DNA of 64,000 bases, from assembly GCF_001422725.1 (NCBI RefSeq), contig NZ_LMMA01000012.1, positions 242,967 to 306,966 on the forward strand, in the 5' to 3' direction. Of this stretch, positions 27,186 through 37,568 are shown piece by piece. The stretch's first letter is position 1, and each line of letters starts with the position of its first letter. Source of the DNA: Flavobacterium sp. Leaf82. GTDB taxonomy: Bacteria; Bacteroidota; Bacteroidia; Flavobacteriales; Flavobacteriaceae. The position numbers and the translations under genes were made by a program. Under the pieces are notes generated by a model. That model did not search any database, was not told the origin of the DNA, and saw only the letters and a list, made by a program, of their open reading frames with translations.

Positions 27186-28982
27186 TTAGTCATTCAATTT
27201 CAAAACAGCCATAAAAGCTTCTTGAGGAATTTCAACGTTTCCTACTTGTCTCATACGTTTTTTACCTTTTTTCTGTTTTTCAAGAAGTTTACGCTTACGC
27301 GAAATATCTCCACCGTAACATTTTGCGGTAACGTCTTTACGAAGTGCTTTAATCGTTTCACGAGCAATAATTTTTGCCCCGATTGCAGCTTGAATCGGAA
27401 TATCAAATTGTTGTCTTGGGATTAACTCACGTAATTTCTCGGTCATTTTTTTACCAATATTATACGCATTGTCTTCGTGAATTAATGCAGAAAGTGCATC
27501 AACCGTTTGAGCATTCAAAAGAACATCCAGTTTTACTAATTTTGAAGTTCTCATTCCTATAGGAGAGTAATCAAAAGAAGCATAACCTTTAGAAACTGTT
27601 TTTAGGCGATCATAAAAATCGAATACAATTTCTGCCAGCGGCATATCAAAATTCAATTCAACACGTTCTGTAGTCAAATACGTTTGGTTGGTAATTTGAC
27701 CACGTTTTTCGATACATAAACTCATTACGTTTCCAACAAAGTCAGATTTTGTAATGATTGTTGCTTTAATATATGGTTCTTCAACTCTGTCTAAACGAGA
27801 TGGTTCAGGCAAGTCAGAAGGATTGTTTACAATAAAAGGAACTTCTGGTTCTTTTTTGGTATAAGCTAAATACGAAACGTTAGGAACCGTAGTAATTACA
27901 GTCATATCGAACTCACGCTCTAAACGTTCCTGGATAATTTCCATGTGAAGCATTCCTAAGAATCCACAACGGAAACCAAATCCTAAAGCCGCAGAACTTT
28001 CAGGAGTAAAAACTAGCGAAGCATCATTCAATTGCAATTTCTCCATAGAAGAACGCAAATCTTCATAATCTTCAGTATCTACAGGATAAATTCCGGCAAA
28101 TACCATTGGTTTTACATCCTCAAAACCAGTAATCATATTAGTTGTAGGCGTTTTAGCATCCGTTAGCGTATCACCAACTTTTACTTCTTTGGCTTCTTTA
28201 ATTCCAGAAATTAAATATCCAACATCACCTGCAGAAATTACATTTTTAGGAACCTGATTTAATTTCAACGTTCCAATTTCGTCAGCAAAATATTCATTGC
28301 CAGTAGCCATGAATTTAATTTTTTGCCCTTTTCTAATTTCTCCATTTACAACTCTAAAAATTACTTCGATTCCACGAAACGGATTGTAATGCGAGTCGAA
28401 AATCAAAGCTTGTAATGGTTCATCCACATTTCCTGACGGAGGTGGAATTTTTTCGATAATGGCAGCCAAAATATTTTCGACACCAAAACCTGTTTTTCCA
28501 GATGCATGAATAATATCTTCTAATTTACATCCCAATAAATCGATAATATCGTCACTAACCTCTTCCGGATTAGCACTTGGTAAATCAACTTTATTCAAAA
28601 CCGGAATAATTTCCAGGTCATTCTCTAAAGCAAGATATAAGTTAGAAATTGTTTGTGCCTGAATACTTTGTGCAGCATCAACGATCAAAAGCGCACCTTC
28701 GCAGGCAGCAATAGATCGGGAAACTTCGTATGAAAAGTCAACGTGACCAGGAGTGTCAATTAAATTTAAAATATATTCTTCTCCTTTATAAGTATATTCC
28801 ATTTGAATGGCATGACTCTTAATGGTGATTCCACGCTCACGCTCCAGATCCATGTTGTCAAGCAATTGTGCTTTTTCTTCACGAGCTGTAACGGTTTGTG
28901 TAGCGCCCAATAATCGGTCTGCCAATGTACTTTTACCGTGGTCAATGTGTGCAATAATGCAAAAGTTACGTATCTTCTTCAT
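27186..28982 (-). CDS. lepA: Elongation factor 4 (LepA)
   Basis: Ribosome-binding GTPase that acts on translation and ribosome assembly. The 598-residue, full-length protein has G1 AHIDHGKST, switch [14 protein letters not shown]3 [12 protein letters not shown] and G4 LNKVD, followed by domain II, domains III and V with the LepA-specific FCGFRCG-type segment (here [16 protein letters not shown]), and the unique C-terminal domain (~490-598) with basic [24 protein letters not shown]. The promoter lies ~90 bp upstream (29074-29081). Confidence 0.98.
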   Translation of the reverse strand: MKKIRNFCIIAHIDHGKSTLADRLLGATQTVTAREEKAQLLDNMDLERERGITIKSHAIQMEYTYKGEEYILNLIDTPGHVDFSYEVSRSIAACEGALLIVDAAQSIQAQTISNLYLALENDLEIIPVLNKVDLPSANPEEVSDDIIDLLGCKLEDIIHASGKTGFGVENILAAIIEKIPPPSGNVDEPLQALIFDSHYNPFRGIEVIFRVVNGEIRKGQKIKFMATGNEYFADEIGTLKLNQVPKNVISAGDVGYLISGIKEAKEVKVGDTLTDAKTPTTNMITGFEDVKPMVFAGIYPVDTEDYEDLRSSMEKLQLNDASLVFTPESSAALGFGFRCGFLGMLHMEIIQERLEREFDMTVITTVPNVSYLAYTKKEPEVPFIVNNPSDLPEPSRLDRVEEPYIKATIITKSDFVGNVMSLCIEKRGQITNQTYLTTERVELNFDMPLAEIVFDFYDRLKTVSKGYASFDYSPIGMRTSKLVKLDVLLNAQTVDALSALIHEDNAYNIGKKMTEKLRELIPRQQFDIPIQAAIGAKIIARETIKALRKDVTAKCYGGDISRKRKLLEKQKKGKKRMRQVGNVEIPQEAFMAVLKLND

Positions 28983-29073
28983 TTTAATATATCAATTCTC
29001 TAAGCGAGTTTTAAGTAATTTCAGGGTATAAATTTGCGCTGCAGCAATTGCTTTAGAGCAGGTTATTAAGGCG

Positions 29074-29081
29074 CAAAGATA
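29074..29081 (-). promoter_or_regulatory. Probable lepA -7 box
   Basis: TATCTTTG followed by CGCC on the minus strand; it would give a leader of about 85 nt. Confidence 0.5.
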
Positions 29082-29481
29082 GCGCAAAGTTTTGGATTCT
29101 GGAATGTAGTTGTTCGATTTTGAATTTTGAGGACATAAAGCCGTTTCAAATAGGCTAATAAACTCGTAATTCATTTATAATCAAGAGGCCACTTAATATC
29201 AAAAACTTAAAGAATGTTTTCTTTACAGCGTCAATTAAGGCAGTTGATTATTAAAAAAAAGACTGAAATTACTTTTGATTGAAAGATCTGTATTTTTTGT
29301 GCGAATAATTGTCGATTTGGCAGAATATAACTATACTTGTAGTCATTATAACTATAAGTGTAATCGATTTATAGTGTTGCTTTTTAGTGACTTTTCCTGA
29401 AGAATCTATGCGCAGGATTTATTTAAGAAAGGAATCTAAGAAGAGTGTTTATTTTTTATTAATAATTAAATCAAACAAATT
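29082..29481. promoter_or_regulatory. Gene-free upstream region of the orphan peptide gene, with a dyad at 29335-29359
   Basis: No coding region is supported here. ACTTGTAGT (29335-29343) and ACTATAAGT (29351-29359) form an imperfect dyad with a 7-bp spacer; a third TTATAGTGT lies at 29370-29377. The same half-sites stand in front of xylB (31500-31546). The ~120 bp between the dyad and the ATG at 29482 contain no clear TAnnTTTG box. Confidence 0.5.
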
Positions 29482-29691
29482 ATGAAAAAACAAACCATGC
29501 AGCTGGCCGAAAAATTTGGCAGGCTGTCAAACGATGAAATGAAAAATATTATGGGCGGCGTAACTCCCGTTGGCCGATTTACTGTTCCTAAAAGCATTTG
29601 CGCTTCTGGTTACGGATTAGTGGCAACTGGCTGTCAGGGATCTTCGTATCCTATGCTCGACGGTTACACTTGTGTTCTTACCTGTTTGTAA
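29482..29691 (+). CDS. Double-glycine-leader peptide (putative bacteriocin/RiPP precursor)
   Basis: The 69-residue peptide has a leader of the Bacteroidetes kind, LSNDEMKNIMGG, with cleavage expected after Gly26. The 43-residue core that follows is rich in Gly/Ser/Thr and has four cysteines (C40, C51, C64, C68). Such leaders are recognised by peptidase-containing ABC transporters, and many precede lanthipeptides or other modified peptides. No dehydratase, cyclase, radical SAM enzyme, ATP-grasp enzyme or C39 peptidase transporter lies in the window, so this is an orphan precursor. It is followed by its own terminator. Confidence 0.75.
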   Translation: MKKQTMQLAEKFGRLSNDEMKNIMGGVTPVGRFTVPKSICASGYGLVATGCQGSSYPMLDGYTCVLTCL

Positions 29692-29708
29692 TCAGATCTA
29701 AAGAGCAT

Positions 29709-29743
29709 AAAAAAAGAGGCAGTCTCAATAGATTGCCTTTTTG
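29709..29743 (+). terminator. Terminator after the peptide gene
   Basis: GGCAGTCT (29718-29725) pairs with AGATTGCC (29730-29737) around CAAT, one G-U pair, then TTTTTG. Confidence 0.82.
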
Positions 29744-29746
29744 TTT

Positions 29747-30481
29747 TTAAAACTCGAAATTAAATCCTCTTTCGGTTAACTTCTTGTAGATTTCAGGATC
29801 AAACTTATATAGTTTAGCAGCTCTGTGCGATACATCTTGTTGTTTTTCATCGAGAGCAACAAGTAGTTTCATATGCAGAATTTTTCTTCTAAAATTAGAT
29901 TTGTCCAATTCAATTCCTAATATTTCTTCATAAAGATGCATCAATTGTAACAAAGTAAATTTTTCCGGCAAGAGATTAAAACCAATCGGAGCTTGTCGAA
30001 CGCGATTGCGCAATTGCTGTAAACTAAATTCCAGAATTTCGTTATGATCAAAAATCAAATCAGGAACATCTTCAATCTTGTGCCATTTTGCTTCAATTAC
30101 AGAAACGCTTGCCTGAATATTATAATCTTCCCTGTTTACCAAAGTATAGTAACCAACGGTAATAACTCTTTCGGTTTTTACACGATCCGGATCTGTAAAT
30201 GCTTTTAATTGCTCCAGAAAAATATTGTCGAGACTGGTAAGTTCATATAATATTCGAAGTGCTGCATTATCCAGGCTTTCTTCCAGATATAAATTTCCTC
30301 CCAGAAGTCCCCATTTTCCAATACTTGCTCCTTCGGCATGTTGTACTAACAGCACTTCAAGGTTTTTTTTATCAAAAGAAAATATAGCACAGTCAATCGA
30401 AATGCCGTCTATAACTGATTTTGAACCTCTGGTTATTATAGTAGTAGTTTGCGGAATATTTTGCGGTGATGAAAAAGTCAT
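29747..30481 (-). CDS. NrtR-like Nudix-domain transcriptional regulator, copy 2
   Basis: The 244-residue protein has a Nudix-fold N-terminal domain (~25-155) and a C-terminal winged-helix region (~158-244). The Nudix box is degenerate: G62, E68, R76 and E80 remain, but the other catalytic glutamates are replaced (I77, L81) and the box glycine is S83, so hydrolase activity is unlikely. The C-terminal 86 residues differ from those of the upstream paralogue at only four positions. Its ATG overlaps the stop of that gene (TAATG), which indicates translational coupling. In Bacteroides, the Nudix-type regulator AraR represses arabinose genes; a pentose-sensing role is inferred from that and from the divergent xylBA genes. 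Confidence 0.85.
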   Translation of the reverse strand: MTFSSPQNIPQTTTIITRGSKSVIDGISIDCAIFSFDKKNLEVLLVQHAEGASIGKWGLLGGNLYLEESLDNAALRILYELTSLDNIFLEQLKAFTDPDRVKTERVITVGYYTLVNREDYNIQASVSVIEAKWHKIEDVPDLIFDHNEILEFSLQQLRNRVRQAPIGFNLLPEKFTLLQLMHLYEEILGIELDKSNFRRKILHMKLLVALDEKQQDVSHRAAKLYKFDPEIYKKLTERGFNFEF

Positions 30482-31197
30482 TAAAATTCGAAGTTAAATC
30501 CCTTTTCGGTCAATTTATTGTAAATGTCAGGATCAAACTTATACAATTTTGCAGCCCTGTGAGAGACATCCTGTTGTTTTTCGTCTAAGGCAACTAATAA
30601 TTTCATGTGCAGAATTTTTCTTCTAAAATTAGATTTGTCCATTTCTATTCCCAGAATCTCTTCGTATAAATGCATCAATTGCAATAAAGTAAATTTTTCC
30701 GGCAATAAATTAAATCCAATAGGTGCCTGACGAACCCTGTTTTGAAGGTGTTTCAGGCTATATGCTAAAATTTCGTTATGGTCATAAATCAAATCCGGAA
30801 TACTATTTATTTTATACCATTTTGCATCAGATGCCGTAAAACCTGCCTTAATATTATAATCTTCTCTTTTTACCAAAGCATAATAACCAATCGTAATAAC
30901 ACGACGAAGCGGGAAACGATCCGGATCTCCAAATGCTTTCAATTGCTCTAAGTAAATATTATCAAGACCTGTAAGTTCGTTCAATAATCGGTGAGCAGCA
31001 TTATCTGTACTTTCCTTTTTGTAAATCCAACCTCCCGGAAGTCCCCATTTTCCTTTACTGATTCCTTCTCCGTGTTGTACTAAAAGCACTTCAAGACTTC
31101 CTTTATCAAAACCAAATATGACACAGTCAATCGTGATCGCGTTCATTGCGGTTTGCTCGCTTTTTAAAGCTGAATCGTCGGATACATTTTTAACCAT
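30481..31197 (-). CDS. NrtR-like Nudix-domain transcriptional regulator, copy 1
   Basis: The 238-residue paralogue of the following gene is first in a two-gene operon and divergent from xylB. The Nudix box keeps G56, E62, R70, E74 and G77 but has Leu at 71 and 75 in place of the metal-binding glutamates; this points to a ligand sensor and not an enzyme. The N-terminal half is clearly different from its partner while the C-terminal winged helix is almost the same. The simplest reading is two regulators with a common operator but different effectors. It is the nearest regulator gene to the xyloglucan locus. Confidence 0.87.
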   Translation of the reverse strand: MVKNVSDDSALKSEQTAMNAITIDCVIFGFDKGSLEVLLVQHGEGISKGKWGLPGGWIYKKESTDNAAHRLLNELTGLDNIYLEQLKAFGDPDRFPLRRVITIGYYALVKREDYNIKAGFTASDAKWYKINSIPDLIYDHNEILAYSLKHLQNRVRQAPIGFNLLPEKFTLLQLMHLYEEILGIEMDKSNFRRKILHMKLLVALDEKQQDVSHRAAKLYKFDPDIYNKLTEKGFNFEF

Positions 31198-31586
31198 ATG
31201 CTATTTAAATTTTGACAAATTAAATAAATTAAATGAATACTAGCCTTGATAAAAGCTTTATATTTTTTTTAACGCAACAATTTTCTGACAATCAATCATT
31301 TGGAATTCTGCTAAAAATGCCATTCTAAAATATTAATTCTTAATTGGCTGATTGTCAAATTGCTAATTCATTATTTTTTTGATATTTTTTTATTCCATTT
31401 AGAACCATATTTTATTGTATTCATAAAAATGAAGTTCCTATTATCAGAATTGAAAAAAAATAACCCTAATATTTTGTTAATATAGAAAAAATGTTTTACA
31501 CTTGTAGTCAAATTAACCATAAGATAAGTTCGTTTTGACTATAAGTTTAAAAGGACAAATCTATAACTAACTTAAAATACCACCAA
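31198..31586. promoter_or_regulatory. Divergent control region between Nudix regulators and xylB, with candidate operators
   Basis: No gene is seen. ACTTGTAGTCAAA (31500-31512) and its near-inverse TTTGACTATAAGT (31534-31546) form a dyad with a 21-bp spacer, ~40-85 bp before the xylB ATG. A second inverted pair, TGACAATCA (31286-31294) and TGATTGTCA (31349-31357), lies nearer the regulators. No perfect TAnnTTTG box is visible towards xylB, which would suit an activated or weak promoter. Confidence 0.55.
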
Positions 31587-33080
31587 ATGTTTTTTTTAGG
31601 AATTGATTTAGGAAGCTCTTCGATAAAATTATCAGTGTTCGATCCTGAAAAAGGAGTCACTATTGGAGCTGTTAGCGTTCCTGATTTTGAAATGCCAATT
31701 ATTGCCCCAAAATTTGGCTGGGCAGAACAAGATCCTGAATCGTGGTGGCAATTTGTAAAAGACGGAATCAAACAATTGGGTGCAAAATCTGATATTGATT
31801 TAAAAAAGATTGCCGGAATTGGGATTGCCTATCAAATGCATGGTTTGGTTTTAACCGATGAAAATTTAAACCCCGTTCGTTCTTCGATTATTTGGTGCGA
31901 CAGTCGTGCAGCCATTATTGGAGACGAAATTTATACTAAAATCGGAGCTGAAAATTGTCAGCAGCAAATTTTAGGAAGTCCCGGAAACTTTACCGCTTCA
32001 AAACTAAAATGGGTAAAAGAAAATCAGCCTGAAGTTTTTGCAAAAGCAAAATATATGATGCTTCCCGGTGATTTTATTGCTGCGAAATTATCAAAAGTGG
32101 CTCAAATAAGTACTTCGGGATTATCAGAAGCAGCTTTATGGAATTTCTCAGAAGGAAAACTGGCAACCGAAATTCTTTCTCAAATGGGATTATCTGCAGA
32201 TATTGTTCCCGAAATTGTTTCAAATTTTGGAATCCAGGCTACAATTCACGCCGATATTGCAAACGAATTAGGACTTAATCCTGATGCAAAAATAACATAC
32301 AGAGCCGGAGATCAACCTAACAATGCTTTGTCATTGAATGTTTTGAAACCCGGAGAAATCGCTACAACAGCCGGAACTTCGGCAGTAGTTTATGCCGTAA
32401 GCGATCAGGATGCTTATGACAAACAAAACAGAATCAATACTTTTTTACACGTCAATAATACGAAAGTCGAAAAACGAAACGGCGTAATGCTGTGCATTAA
32501 TGGTTCAGGAATTTTATACCAATGGTTGCGAAAAATCATATCGGTTGACAGAGCTGAGTTAATTGCGTACGAGAAACTAAATGCCGAAGCTGCAAAAGTA
32601 GACGCAGGAAGTAACGGACTTCGTTTTTACCCTTTCGGAAATGGTGTAGAAAGAATCTTCAACAATAAAAATGCGACTTCAGGAATCCAGAATTTAAACT
32701 TCAATATACATCAGCCGTCACATTTGGTGCGCGCTGCCTGCGAAGGAATTGTGTTTGCCATGAATTATGGTTTTGATGTAATGAAGGAAACAGGAGTTTC
32801 AGGAACTGTGGTTCGCGCCGGAAATTCGAACTTGTTTCTAAGTCCGGTTTTCAGGGAAATCTTTACCAATACAACCCAAACAACTTTAGAATTATACAAT
32901 ACATCCGGTGCCGAAGGTGCTGCAAGAGGAGCAGCTTACGGATACGGTTTTTACAATTCGCTGGACGAAGCTTTTCAGGGATTGCAATGTTTAGACAGAA
33001 TTGAACCAAACAAAATCCTGACATCTCAATATCAGGATTTATATCAGGAATGGAAAAATCAAATTAAAATAGAACAATAA
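31587..33080 (+). CDS. xylB: Xylulokinase
   Basis: Phosphorylates D-xylulose to xylulose-5-phosphate. The 497-residue FGGY-family kinase has the N-terminal ATPase motif [17 protein letters not shown], the substrate motif [11 protein letters not shown] (the MHG signature of xylulokinases), the second phosphate site [10 protein letters not shown] and the C-terminal [14 protein letters not shown]. It is the first gene of the 14-gene locus and ends 2 bp before xylA, so the two are certainly co-transcribed. It processes xylose released by the downstream alpha-xylosidase and other enzymes. Confidence 0.95.
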   Translation: MFFLGIDLGSSSIKLSVFDPEKGVTIGAVSVPDFEMPIIAPKFGWAEQDPESWWQFVKDGIKQLGAKSDIDLKKIAGIGIAYQMHGLVLTDENLNPVRSSIIWCDSRAAIIGDEIYTKIGAENCQQQILGSPGNFTASKLKWVKENQPEVFAKAKYMMLPGDFIAAKLSKVAQISTSGLSEAALWNFSEGKLATEILSQMGLSADIVPEIVSNFGIQATIHADIANELGLNPDAKITYRAGDQPNNALSLNVLKPGEIATTAGTSAVVYAVSDQDAYDKQNRINTFLHVNNTKVEKRNGVMLCINGSGILYQWLRKIISVDRAELIAYEKLNAEAAKVDAGSNGLRFYPFGNGVERIFNNKNATSGIQNLNFNIHQPSHLVRAACEGIVFAMNYGFDVMKETGVSGTVVRAGNSNLFLSPVFREIFTNTTQTTLELYNTSGAEGAARGAAYGYGFYNSLDEAFQGLQCLDRIEPNKILTSQYQDLYQEWKNQIKIEQ

Positions 33081-33082
33081 TA

Positions 33083-34402
33083 ATGAGCACAACTAACGAA
33101 TATTTTAAAAACATCGATACAATTAAGTTCGAAGGTAGAGAAAGTGATAACCCATTAGCGTTTAAATGGTATGATGAAAATCGTATCGTAGCGGGAAAAA
33201 CTTTAAAAGAGCATTTGCGTTTTTCGATGGCATACTGGCACACGCTATGTAATACCGGAGGAGATCCGTTTGGAGCTTCGACTGAAACTTTTTCATGGGA
33301 TAAAAATGAAAATGCAATTTTAAGAGCCAAAGACAAAATGGATGCGGCTTTTGAATTCATGACTAAGTTAGGTTTGCCATATTATTGTTTTCATGATGTT
33401 GATGTGGTCGATGATGCACCAACATTAGCAGAATTCGAAACCCGTATTCAAACTATGGTTGAATATGCAAAACAAAAACAACAAGAATCAGGCATTAAAT
33501 TGTTGTGGGGAACTTCAAACTTATTCAGCAATCCGCGCTATATGAATGGTGCTGCTACAAACCCAAACTTTGATGTTTTGGCATATGCAGGAGCTCAGGC
33601 AAAAATCGCAATCGATGCAACTATTGCACTTGGCGGCGAAAATTATGTTTTCTGGGGAGGACGCGAAGGATATATGAGTTTGTTGAACACAGACATGAAA
33701 AGAGAATTGGACCATTTAGGAAGATTCCTGAATACGTGTAAAGATTATGCTCGTAAAGAAGGTTTTAAAGGAAACTTCCTGATCGAACCAAAACCAATGG
33801 AACCAACAAAACATCAATATGATTTTGATGCTGCGACTTCATTAGGTTTCATTAATAAATACGGACTTCAAAATGATTTTAAACTAAATCTTGAAGTAAA
33901 TCACGCAACGCTTGCCGGACACTCTTTTGAGCATGAATTGCAGGTTGCAGTTGATGCTGGAATGTTAGGAAGTATTGATGCAAACCGTGGAGATTACCAA
34001 AACGGTTGGGATACAGATCAATTCCCAATAAATCTTCAGGAAGTTACTCAGGCAATGTTAGTTATCCTTGAAGGTGGCGGAATTCAGGGTGGAGGAGTAA
34101 ACTTTGATGCAAAAGTGAGAAGAAATTCAATCGATTTAGAAGATAAATTCATAGCACACATTTCAGGAATGGATGTTTTTGCAAGAGGATTAATCTGCGC
34201 AGATCACATACTTCAAAATACAGATTACAGAAAATTACGCACGCAGCGTTACAGTTCATTTGACGGCGGAAACGGAGCGAAGTTCGAAAACGGAGAATTG
34301 TCTCTGGAAGATCTTAGTAAAATTGCCCGTGCAAGTGGAGAACCTCAACCACTTAGTGGAAGACAGGAATTATTCGAGCAAATTATTTCGAATGCATACT
34401 AA
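33083..34402 (+). CDS. xylA: Xylose isomerase
   Basis: Converts D-xylose to D-xylulose. The 439-residue class II enzyme shows HDVDVVDD, the first signature [17 protein letters not shown] with its catalytic and metal residues, [18 protein letters not shown] and the metal site [17 protein letters not shown]. It follows xylB after a 2-bp gap (TAATAATG) and precedes a TonB receptor by 49 bp. No xylose permease gene is present in the window. Confidence 0.98.
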   Translation: MSTTNEYFKNIDTIKFEGRESDNPLAFKWYDENRIVAGKTLKEHLRFSMAYWHTLCNTGGDPFGASTETFSWDKNENAILRAKDKMDAAFEFMTKLGLPYYCFHDVDVVDDAPTLAEFETRIQTMVEYAKQKQQESGIKLLWGTSNLFSNPRYMNGAATNPNFDVLAYAGAQAKIAIDATIALGGENYVFWGGREGYMSLLNTDMKRELDHLGRFLNTCKDYARKEGFKGNFLIEPKPMEPTKHQYDFDAATSLGFINKYGLQNDFKLNLEVNHATLAGHSFEHELQVAVDAGMLGSIDANRGDYQNGWDTDQFPINLQEVTQAMLVILEGGGIQGGGVNFDAKVRRNSIDLEDKFIAHISGMDVFARGLICADHILQNTDYRKLRTQRYSSFDGGNGAKFENGELSLEDLSKIARASGEPQPLSGRQELFEQIISNAY

Positions 34403-34422
34403 ATTAAATTATAAGGTAACTA

Positions 34423-34431
34423 ACTATAAAT
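34423..34431 (+). promoter_or_regulatory. Possible further half-site before susC
   Basis: ACTATAAAT followed by TTAA, in the 49-bp gap between xylA and the SusC gene, differs by one base from the half-site ACTATAAGT at 31538-31546. It may be chance. Confidence 0.25.
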
Positions 34432-34451
34432 TTAACCAATTCTTAATTATT

Positions 34452-37400
34452 ATGAAAAGCAAATATTGTATAAAAACAACAATGCTTCCGTTTTGTATAG
34501 CGCTGCTGCTAAGCGTTTTTACAATACAGTCTGGTTTTGCACAAGAGCAGTCCAAATTTGTAAGCGGAAATGTAACATCTGCAGATGACAATATGGGAGT
34601 TCCGGGCGCAACGGTTTTAGTCCAGGGAACAAAAACAAGCACAGCAACTGACTTTGATGGATTATATAAAATAGAAGCTAAAGCCGGCGATGTACTGGTA
34701 TTTAGTTTTATGGGATATAAAACACAAAAAGTTACAGTAGGTACACAAACCAAAATAAATGTAACACTAAGTGCAGAAACTGCAGAACTAAAGGAAATCG
34801 TAGTTATTGGTTATGGTACTCAAAAGAAAAAAGTAAACACAGCAGCAACTTCATTAGTATCAGGAAAAGACATTCAGAACGTTGCCAGTCTTGATGTAGT
34901 AAATGCATTGCAAGGACAGGCTTCAGGAGTAAATGTTACTTCGACTTCAGGACAACCCGGAGCAGGAATGGCAGTAAACATTCGTGGAGTTGGTACGGCA
35001 GGAAACAGTACACCGCTTTATGTTGTTGATGGTGTAGTGGTTGATAACGGGATTGGATATCTTGATCCGTCAGCGATAGAAAGAATCGACGTTCTTAAAG
35101 ATGCTTCGGCTGGATCTATTTATGGTGCAAGAGCAGCAAACGGAGTTATTTTGGTTACAACCAAAAAAGGAAAAGAAGGTAAAATAAATGTAGCGTTCAA
35201 TACTTACACAGGTTTTCAGCAAGTTGCTAAAAAACTGGATTTATTAAACACACAAGAATACACTACTATTATGAACGAAGCTCGTGTAAATTCTGGTTTA
35301 ACACCTTTATATTCGCAAGCACAAATTGCAGCTTTTCCTAATCACGACTGGCAAAAAGATTTATTCAATAATGGTGCAATGAAACAAAATCACTCTCTTA
35401 CCATTAGCGGAGGTGATAAAAAATCTACAATTTCTACAGGATTGTCTTATTATGGACAAGAAGGTTTAATTGGCGGAGTAACCAATCAATCAGATTATAA
35501 TCGTGTTACTTTCAATGTAAACTCAACTTCGGAAGTAATTGAAAATCATTTAAAAATTGGAGAAAATTTCTCATTTGCAAACATCAAAAGTTCAGGAGTT
35601 GCAGATCAGGGAATTTACAGCAACGGTATCAGAAGCTTCTTAAATGCTGCGCCAATTGATGCTGCTTACGACGAAAATGGAGATTTTGCACATTCTGTTA
35701 TTTCTGCAGATATCAGCAATCCGTTAGGATCTTTGTACTACAACAACTTCAACGAAACGAAATCAAACCGTTATGTAGGGAATATTTTTGCAGAATTAAA
35801 ATTCTTAAAAAACTTTACATACAGAACAAGTTTTGGTGTTGATATGACAGACAGTAATTATCGTTCATTCAGACCGGTTTATTCTCTTTCTTCAAATGAT
35901 AATAATACTGTTTCTAGTGTTACACAAAACGCTACTAAATCATTAGGGTGGATTTTTGAAAACACAATTCAATACAAAGCAACAGTTGCCGGATCACATA
36001 ATTTTGATGTATTAGTTGGTACATCTGCTAAAAAGAATACGTCTGACTTTATGGAAGCTACAGGCCGAAACTTAACTTTTGATGATTTTGCACATGCTTA
36101 TTTAAGCAATGCTACAGATCAAACATCAAATACAGTAAAAGGAAACCGTGCTGATTATGCTATTCAATCTTATTTTGGACGTTTGCTTTATGACTATAAT
36201 AACAAATACTTATTTACGGCAACAATTAGAAGAGACGGTTCATCAAACTTTGCAAATTCAAACAGATACGGAAATTTTCCATCCGTTTCTGCAGGTTGGA
36301 ACGTAGATAAAGAAAGCTTCTTCCCGGAAAATAAAGTAGTAAATAATCTAAAATTAAGAGCAAGCTGGGGAGAAAATGGTAACGACCAAATTCCTGCTTT
36401 TTCTTATATGTCAACGATTAGTTCTTATAATAAAAACTACCATTTTGGTACAGGCGACGAAACATTGCAAACAGGTGCAAGCCCGGATCAGCTTTCGAAC
36501 CGTGACCTGAAATGGGAAACATCAGAGCAGTTAGATTTAGGTTTTGATGCTACATTGTTTACGAATTTCACTTTATCATTTGATTATTACGACAAGAAAA
36601 CAAAAGACTGGTTAGTTCTTGCTTCTATCCCAACTTATGCAGGTGCAACTGCTCCTTATATTAATGGTGGAGATATCCAGAATAAAGGTGTCGAGCTTTC
36701 GCTTGCTTACCGTACTAATTTTGGAAAAGACTGGAATTTCTCTATAAACGGAAATATTTCGCATAACCAAAACGAAGTTCTTAGAGTTGCAAACAGCGAA
36801 GGAATTATTCACGGAGAAACAAACTTATTGTTTCAGGGAACAGATGAGATGAACCGTGTTGAAGTTGGTCAGCCAATAGGTTATTTCTACGGATTAAAAA
36901 CTGCCGGGATTTTCCAGAACGCTGCTGAAGTTGCTGCCGGTGTACAACCAAACGCAGTACCGGGAGATGTTCGTTTTGTAGACTTAAACGGAGACGGAAA
37001 AATTGATGCAGATGATAAAACGAAAATCGGAAATCCAAATCCTGATTTTACATATGGTTTAAATTTCGATCTTTCATACAAAGCATTTGACTTGTCAGTT
37101 TATACGTATGGAGTTGCAGGAAGTCAAAACGTTTTTGGAATTCACGATCCAACTCGTGCTTACACCAATAACACAACAGATGTTTTAAACAGATGGACAA
37201 CAGAAGGAAGTTCTAACAAAGTTCCAAGAGTAACTTACGGAGCAGATACTAATGGTAACTACACTAAATTCTCTGACTTATATGTTCAAAATGCAGATTT
37301 CTACAGAATTAAAAGTCTTACTGTTGGATGTGATTTCACAAAATTAACAAACAAGTTGAGTTTCTTCAGCAAATTCAGATTGTATGTTGCGGCAAACAAC

Positions 37401-37565
37401 CTGTTTACGTTTACAAAATACCAGGGAATGGATCCTGAAATTGGTTTTGGAAACACAAACAGAGACGCTAATGGTAACTTGACGCAACCATGGGCAAAAG
37501 GTATAGACGTAGGTTATTATCCGCAGCCAAGAACATACATGATGGGTCTTAATGTTAACTTTTAA
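34452..37565 (+). CDS. SusC/RagA-family TonB-dependent glycan transporter
   Basis: Outer-membrane importer for oligosaccharides, 1,037 residues from the ATG at 34452. That start is chosen because a signal peptide follows (CIALLLSVFTIQSGFAQ); the upstream extension lies inside xylA. A carboxypeptidase-regulatory-like domain (~35-115; VPGATVLVQGT, TDFDGLYKI), the SusC motif KEIVVIGYGTQKKK, a plug domain (IRGVG...PLYVVDGVVV; GSIYGARAANGVILVTTKKG) and a long beta-barrel ending in MMGLNVNF are visible. Together with the SusD gene 3 bp downstream it forms the binding and transport complex, presumably for xyloglucan oligosaccharides. Confidence 0.97.
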   Translation: MKSKYCIKTTMLPFCIALLLSVFTIQSGFAQEQSKFVSGNVTSADDNMGVPGATVLVQGTKTSTATDFDGLYKIEAKAGDVLVFSFMGYKTQKVTVGTQTKINVTLSAETAELKEIVVIGYGTQKKKVNTAATSLVSGKDIQNVASLDVVNALQGQASGVNVTSTSGQPGAGMAVNIRGVGTAGNSTPLYVVDGVVVDNGIGYLDPSAIERIDVLKDASAGSIYGARAANGVILVTTKKGKEGKINVAFNTYTGFQQVAKKLDLLNTQEYTTIMNEARVNSGLTPLYSQAQIAAFPNHDWQKDLFNNGAMKQNHSLTISGGDKKSTISTGLSYYGQEGLIGGVTNQSDYNRVTFNVNSTSEVIENHLKIGENFSFANIKSSGVADQGIYSNGIRSFLNAAPIDAAYDENGDFAHSVISADISNPLGSLYYNNFNETKSNRYVGNIFAELKFLKNFTYRTSFGVDMTDSNYRSFRPVYSLSSNDNNTVSSVTQNATKSLGWIFENTIQYKATVAGSHNFDVLVGTSAKKNTSDFMEATGRNLTFDDFAHAYLSNATDQTSNTVKGNRADYAIQSYFGRLLYDYNNKYLFTATIRRDGSSNFANSNRYGNFPSVSAGWNVDKESFFPENKVVNNLKLRASWGENGNDQIPAFSYMSTISSYNKNYHFGTGDETLQTGASPDQLSNRDLKWETSEQLDLGFDATLFTNFTLSFDYYDKKTKDWLVLASIPTYAGATAPYINGGDIQNKGVELSLAYRTNFGKDWNFSINGNISHNQNEVLRVANSEGIIHGETNLLFQGTDEMNRVEVGQPIGYFYGLKTAGIFQNAAEVAAGVQPNAVPGDVRFVDLNGDGKIDADDKTKIGNPNPDFTYGLNFDLSYKAFDLSVYTYGVAGSQNVFGIHDPTRAYTNNTTDVLNRWTTEGSSNKVPRVTYGADTNGNYTKFSDLYVQNADFYRIKSLTVGCDFTKLTNKLSFFSKFRLYVAANNLFTFTKYQGMDPEIGFGNTNRDANGNLTQPWAKGIDVGYYPQPRTYMMGLNVNF

Positions 37566-37568
37566 ATT

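Noticed and set aside
28992-29174. 60-codon open frame upstream of lepA
   Set aside because: It spans the probable lepA promoter and leader and has no protein-like features.
29335-29377. BlaI/MecI-type operator (TACA-N2-TGTA)
   Set aside because: The match is short, imperfect here, and no BlaI or BlaR gene is near; the longer shared dyad with the xylB region explains the sequence better.
34260-34451. 64-codon N-terminal extension of the SusC protein
   Set aside because: It lies mostly inside xylA in another frame; the signal peptide starts at 34452.
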